Below are positions 60,072 to 64,000 of a DNA stretch of 64,000 bases, piece after piece; position 1 is the first letter of the stretch, and each line of letters opens with the position of its first letter. The translations under genes were made by a program, and so were the position numbers. Origin of the DNA: Fodinibius roseus (GTDB lineage Bacteria > Bacteroidota > Rhodothermia > Balneolales > Balneolaceae); NCBI RefSeq assembly GCF_900129315.1, contig NZ_FQUS01000016.1, forward strand, positions 1 to 64,000. The letters are read 5' to 3'. The notes under the pieces are model-generated. The model was not told the DNA's origin. It was given only the letters and a program-made list of their open reading frames with translations, and ran no database searches.

Positions 60072-63000
60072 TTACGCTTTCTTCTCATTCAACTCCTTCA
60101 CCTTGTTCTCTACCATAAAGTAGATCAGCGGTATCATAACCAGAGTGAGCGCTGTGGATGCTACCGCCCCGCCCATCAGCGAGATGGCCAAACCCTGGAA
60201 TATCGGGTCAAACAGGATCACAACCGCGCCTATCACAACGGTACCGGCCGTCAACAGTATCGGCATGCTGCGTACCGCACCTGCTTCGATTACGGCCTGT
60301 TTGAGTGACTCGCCATCGTCGATCCGTATATTGATAAAGTCTATCAGCAAAACCGAGTTACGCACCATAATGCCGGCCAGGGCAATCATCCCGATCATCG
60401 ATGTAGCCGTAAAGAAGGCCCCCAACACCCAGTGTCCCACCAGGATGCCAATCAGCGAAAGCGGAATGGCGATCATCATTATAATGGGGACTTTGAAATC
60501 CTGGAACCAGCCTATAATAAGCATGTAGATAATGACCAGCACTACGGCAAAGGCGATTCCAAGATCACGGAATACCTCGTAGGTAATTTGCCATTCGCCG
60601 TCCCACTTCAGGGTATAATCATCGGTCATAAACGGTTGTCCGGCAAAAATCTGTGCCAGGTTGTATCCTTCCGGCATATCGATGGCATCAACCTCATCGC
60701 CGGTATCCAGCAGAGCATAAACGGGACTCTCAATCTCCCCGGCTACCTCTGCCAGCACGTAGGTAACCCTGCGCTGGTTTTTGCGATGAATACTGGACTC
60801 CAGGGTCTCTTCCGAAACGGTTACAAGATCTGACACCGGAATCATCGCACCGGATGCCGACTTCATATACAGCTGCCTCAACTTGTCAATGTCAGAGCGG
60901 TCGGCCTTGGGCAGCCTTACCATAATGGGCACATCGTTCAGCTCTTTTTCACTATAGATGCGCGAAACAGGCTTTCCGTTCAATGCCATTGTTACGGTCT
61001 GCACGACCTGCTGCGATGGTATGCCCGACATCATCGCTTTTTCGGTATGTACATCCATCCGGTATTTTATCTGGGGAGCTTCCAGCATCCAGTCTACATC
61101 CACAATGCCATCGGTATGTTCAAAGATATCTCTCACCTCGCGGCCGACGCGCTCTCGCTCATCTCCATCGGGACCATAGACCTCGGCAACAATGGTTGAC
61201 TGCACGGGCGGTCCGGGCGGTACTTCAACAACCTTTACATTGGCATCATACTTCTCGCCCACTTTCTGTACGATGGGACGAATACGCTTGGCGATAGCGT
61301 GACTTTGATCACTGCGTTCGCCTTTATCTATCAGGTTAAGTTGTACATCAGCAACATTGGGGCCCTCCCGTAAATCGTAATGCCGTACAAGTCCGTTGAA
61401 GTTGATCGGCGCATTATTACCGGCATAAATCTGGTAGTCTTTGATTTCCGGTACATCCTTCAGGCTCAGCCCCACTTCACGGGCCACGGCGTTGGTCCGT
61501 TCGAGCGTGGTTCCCTCCGGCATGTCAATGATCAGCTGAATTTCATTTTTGTTGTCAAAAGGCAGCATTTTTACCTCCACCATCCGGAACACAAACAGCA
61601 GCGTTGATGCCAGCAGCAGGACCGTCACCCCACCGATGAACAACCATCGTTTGGATGTGCTTTCCAGCAAAGGATTCATCGTACGCTCATACCATCTATA
61701 GATGAATGTCTCTTTAAGGTCATACTCTTTTTCCTCTCCATTCTCATCCTTCTCCGTTTTACCGTGCGGCAACAGGATATAGGCCAGCCACGGGGTAATA
61801 ACGAGGGCAACGATCAGGGAAAAAATCATCGCCAGCGAAGCCCCAATCGGCATCGGACTCATATAGGGGCCCATCAGTCCCGAAACAAACGCCATCGGCA
61901 GCACCGCCGAAATTACGGTGAAGGTTGCCAGGATCGTCGGATTCCCCACCTCGCTGATGGAGGCGATGGCCGCCTGCTTGAGCGGGAGTTTCTTCATCTT
62001 AAAGTGCCTGTGCATATTTTCGGCAATAATAATCGAGTCGTCCACCACAATACCCGTCACGAAAACCAGTGCAAACAGGGTAATCCGGTTGAGCGTATAG
62101 CCAAACATGTAGTATAAAAAAAGCGTGAGCGCAAAGGTTACGGGTACGGACAAGAACACAACCAGGCCGCCTCTCCATCCCAGGGCCAGCGCCACCACAA
62201 AAGTCACGGCTAAAATAGCCACCAGCAAGTGCTCCAGGAGTGAAAATACCTTGGCGGATGCTGTCTCTCCGTAATTCCGGGTAGTGGTTACATGCACATC
62301 AGACGGAATCAGGGTTCCTTCGAGCTGATCAACCTTATTTTCAATCTGTCCGGCAATATTCATCGCATCGGCCCCGGAGCGCTTGGCTATGGATATGGTT
62401 ACGGCAGGATATGACTCGCCCCTGTTCAAACCATTCTCCAGGGCTTTTTGATACCCAATACCGTACGAAACGTACTCGGAGGGTTCCTCCGGTCCGTCAC
62501 GGATCTCGGCAATACTTTTCAGGTAGATAGGATCGCCGTTTTGTACATCTACAACAACGTTTCGCACCTCGTCTGCAGATTTAAAAAAGTCACCGGTATC
62601 TACCAGGTACTCCGTGTCGTTTTTACTGAATGAGCCCGAAGATAATTCCTGGTTCGCCGCCTGTATCTGTCCGACTACCTGCATCGGATCGATACCGTAT
62701 GAGGCCATTTTATTTTTATCGAGATTGACCGACACCTGACGGGTTCGTCCCCCGTGAATATCGGTCTGGGCCACATCCTCGATCTGTTTAACCTCCAGGG
62801 CCAGTTCATCGGCTACGCGCCGAATTTCAAAATCACTGTAGGTATCGCTCCACAGCGTCAATGTCATTATCGGTACGTCATCAATGGAGCGCGTTTTCAC
62901 CATGGGTTGGGTGGCCCCGTCGGGAAACCGGTCCATATTTTTTATAATCTCATTATAAAGGCGAACCAAACTGCGTTCGACATCTTCGCCCACATAAAAT

Positions 63001-63296
63001 CGGGCCGAAACCATAGCCTGATCGGGCATGGACGTAGAATAAACATATTCAACGCCTTCAATATTCGAGAGCACTTTTTCCAACGGGATAGCAATTCGCT
63101 TTTCAACCTCATCGGGTGTTGCCCCGGGGTATCCGACAAAAATATCGGCCATCGGAACGTCAATCTGGGGTTCCTCTTCCCGCGGCGTTAAATACGTCCC
63201 GTAAAATCCCAGCGCCAGGAATACGATCATCAACAAGGGTGTCAGCTTCGAGTCGATGAAGCCCTGCGCTACTTTACCTGCAATTCCGGTTTTCAT
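60072..63296 (-). CDS. RND-family efflux permease (AcrB-like)
   Basis: A 1074-residue inner-membrane transporter with the 12-helix RND layout. It starts with a short cytoplasmic leader, a helix at about 18-34 and a first periplasmic loop (LTPREEEPQIDVPMADIFVG). The proton-relay aspartates lie in VTGIVVDDSIIIAENMHRHF near 414. A second large periplasmic loop and the C-terminal helices (IMVRNSVLLIDFINI) follow. It exports toxic compounds from the periplasm together with the adaptor encoded upstream. No outer-membrane TolC gene is visible in the window. The absence of the methionine pairs of CusA makes a copper or silver role less likely than drug or other organic export. Confidence 0.95.
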   Translation of the reverse strand: MKTGIAGKVAQGFIDSKLTPLLMIVFLALGFYGTYLTPREEEPQIDVPMADIFVGYPGATPDEVEKRIAIPLEKVLSNIEGVEYVYSTSMPDQAMVSARFYVGEDVERSLVRLYNEIIKNMDRFPDGATQPMVKTRSIDDVPIMTLTLWSDTYSDFEIRRVADELALEVKQIEDVAQTDIHGGRTRQVSVNLDKNKMASYGIDPMQVVGQIQAANQELSSGSFSKNDTEYLVDTGDFFKSADEVRNVVVDVQNGDPIYLKSIAEIRDGPEEPSEYVSYGIGYQKALENGLNRGESYPAVTISIAKRSGADAMNIAGQIENKVDQLEGTLIPSDVHVTTTRNYGETASAKVFSLLEHLLVAILAVTFVVALALGWRGGLVVFLSVPVTFALTLFLYYMFGYTLNRITLFALVFVTGIVVDDSIIIAENMHRHFKMKKLPLKQAAIASISEVGNPTILATFTVISAVLPMAFVSGLMGPYMSPMPIGASLAMIFSLIVALVITPWLAYILLPHGKTEKDENGEEKEYDLKETFIYRWYERTMNPLLESTSKRWLFIGGVTVLLLASTLLFVFRMVEVKMLPFDNKNEIQLIIDMPEGTTLERTNAVAREVGLSLKDVPEIKDYQIYAGNNAPINFNGLVRHYDLREGPNVADVQLNLIDKGERSDQSHAIAKRIRPIVQKVGEKYDANVKVVEVPPGPPVQSTIVAEVYGPDGDERERVGREVRDIFEHTDGIVDVDWMLEAPQIKYRMDVHTEKAMMSGIPSQQVVQTVTMALNGKPVSRIYSEKELNDVPIMVRLPKADRSDIDKLRQLYMKSASGAMIPVSDLVTVSEETLESSIHRKNQRRVTYVLAEVAGEIESPVYALLDTGDEVDAIDMPEGYNLAQIFAGQPFMTDDYTLKWDGEWQITYEVFRDLGIAFAVVLVIIYMLIIGWFQDFKVPIIMMIAIPLSLIGILVGHWVLGAFFTATSMIGMIALAGIMVRNSVLLIDFINIRIDDGESLKQAVIEAGAVRSMPILLTAGTVVIGAVVILFDPIFQGLAISLMGGAVASTALTLVMIPLIYFMVENKVKELNEKKA

Positions 63297-63320
63297 AATG
63301 CTATTGCTAAATATTTGTTA

Positions 63321-64000
63321 TTACTGTGTACTGACTTTCTGGCCTTCGCGCAGTCGCTGATCGACAGAAGCCACAAACGCTTCTCCTTCGGACAACCCGG
63401 ACAGTACCTCCACACGCCCGCCACTGGCATCTCCCAGGCGTACCCATCGGAGCACCACTTCTGAATCATCATTGAGCGTATATAAGCCGGTTAACTGGCC
63501 TCTTTCTATAATGGCCGATTGCGGCACTACAATGGCACGGTCTTTATCCGTAGCAAGTCCAATTTCGGCAAACATGCCTGATTTGACGCCTGAATCTTCA
63601 GACAGTCCGGGCAACGCAATTTCTACCGAAAATTGTCTACTGCCGCGACGGCCGGACTGATTGATATTAGCCACAACCCCTTCGGCGTGGTGGTATCCGG
63701 CGGCTTTAACATCTACAGATACGGTGTCGTTGAGATTGAAGAGCGATATTTCACTCTCGGGGACCGTAACGTTGAGCTTCATCCTATCCTTCTGCTCAAA
63801 AGCCATAATCGGTTGTCCCGGCCCGGCCATATCTCCCTCCGAGGCCATCTTTGAGACCACATAGCCATCAAACGGTGCCGTTAGCAGGGTATAGTCGAGC
63901 ATACCTTCAATTTCCCTAAGCCTGCTCTCCAATGATTGAACTCTGGCTTTGGCCATTTCGTACCCGGTCGAAATATCATCGAGCTCCTTCCTGGTTGCAC
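63321..64000 (-). CDS. RND efflux periplasmic adaptor (membrane fusion protein), C-terminal part
   Basis: The gene continues beyond the right edge, so only the C-terminal part is visible (about 226 residues). The frame stays open to the edge (ATRKELDDISTGYEMAKARV). The visible part includes the end of the coiled-coil hairpin (RVQSLESRLREIEGMLDYTL), the lipoyl-like closing strand (LTAPFDGYVVSKMASEGDMA), a beta-barrel domain (LNVTVPESEISLFNLNDTVS) and the membrane-proximal domain ending ALVASVDQRLREG-like. It joins the RND permease to an outer-membrane channel and probably leads the operon. The permease starts 24 bp after its stop. Confidence 0.93.
   Translation of the reverse strand, partial: ATRKELDDISTGYEMAKARVQSLESRLREIEGMLDYTLLTAPFDGYVVSKMASEGDMAGPGQPIMAFEQKDRMKLNVTVPESEISLFNLNDTVSVDVKAAGYHHAEGVVANINQSGRRGSRQFSVEIALPGLSEDSGVKSGMFAEIGLATDKDRAIVVPQSAIIERGQLTGLYTLNDDSEVVLRWVRLGDASGGRVEVLSGLSEGEAFVASVDQRLREGQKVSTQ

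Noticed and set aside
60072-63296. Possible CusA copper/silver exporter
   Set aside because: The methionine pairs expected of CusA are not evident and the N-terminus is typical of AcrB-like permeases.
1-64000. tRNA, rRNA, CRISPR array, integrase or phage genes
   Set aside because: Scanning by eye for cloverleaf arms, ribosomal signatures, regularly spaced repeats and recombinase motifs gave nothing convincing.

Overview
The window looks like chromosomal DNA of a member of the Bacteroidota/Balneolota group, and I lean towards a Balneolota (Fodinibius-like) organism. This rests on SusC/SusD pairs with STN domains, Bacteroidota-type ECF sigma/FecR cassettes, a 60-residue histone-H1-like protein, weak Shine-Dalgarno sequences and intermediate GC. 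The genus-level guess is inference. I see no tRNA, rRNA, CRISPR array, phage gene or intact insertion sequence.

Region 1 (1-25.5 kb, all on the minus strand) is a glycan-utilisation region made of two tandem ECF sigma / FecR / SusC / SusD modules. The upstream module (25.5-11.9 kb, read right to left) carries sigma, FecR, SusC, SusD, an F5/8-type lipoprotein where a surface glycan-binding protein is expected, two GH76 lipoproteins, a small membrane protein and a DUF4964/DUF5127/DUF4965/DUF1793 protein. The GH76 pair points to an alpha-1,6-mannan backbone, for example fungal mannan. Next come a DUF1080/PA14 protein and a beta-propeller protein with a C-terminal cytochrome c domain. The second sigma/FecR/SusC/SusD module and the start of one more secreted protein follow. 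To the right (25.9-29.9 kb) an FAD oxidoreductase and a sodium:solute symporter may form a linked uptake and metabolism pair.

Region 2 (30-54 kb) holds mostly single genes: a catalytically dead M1-peptidase-like protein with HEAT repeats, an alcohol dehydrogenase, glycerate 2-kinase, an inositol-monophosphatase-family phosphatase, Tex, threonine aldolase and 3-hydroxyacyl-CoA dehydrogenase. A plus-strand run follows: penicillin acylase, a GH3/beta-lactamase fusion, a two-domain cytidine deaminase and an unknown protein. After that come the histone-H1-like gene, a HAD phosphatase and a BatA/B-like VWA protein.

Region 3 (54.8-64 kb) has a beta-helix lipoprotein, a sterol-desaturase-family enzyme, a decayed rhodanese (ArsR-rhodanese type) pseudogene, two TlpA-like thioredoxins, and a minus-strand efflux operon: periplasmic adaptor, RND permease, PII-like protein, DUF2892 protein.

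The least ordinary content is between the genes. Three families of dispersed non-coding repeats recur. The first is a roughly 340-390 bp hairpin-bounded element, whose right end lies 5-38 bp beyond the stop codon of a minus-strand gene in all five copies; two copies show compensatory changes in a 14-15 bp stem. The second is a roughly 140 bp MITE-like element with AGAGNNCTTTGNAAAA-type ends and a central palindrome. The third is a set of inverted-repeat elements ending in GGATTATTCA, one of which supplies the C-terminal codons of a gene.
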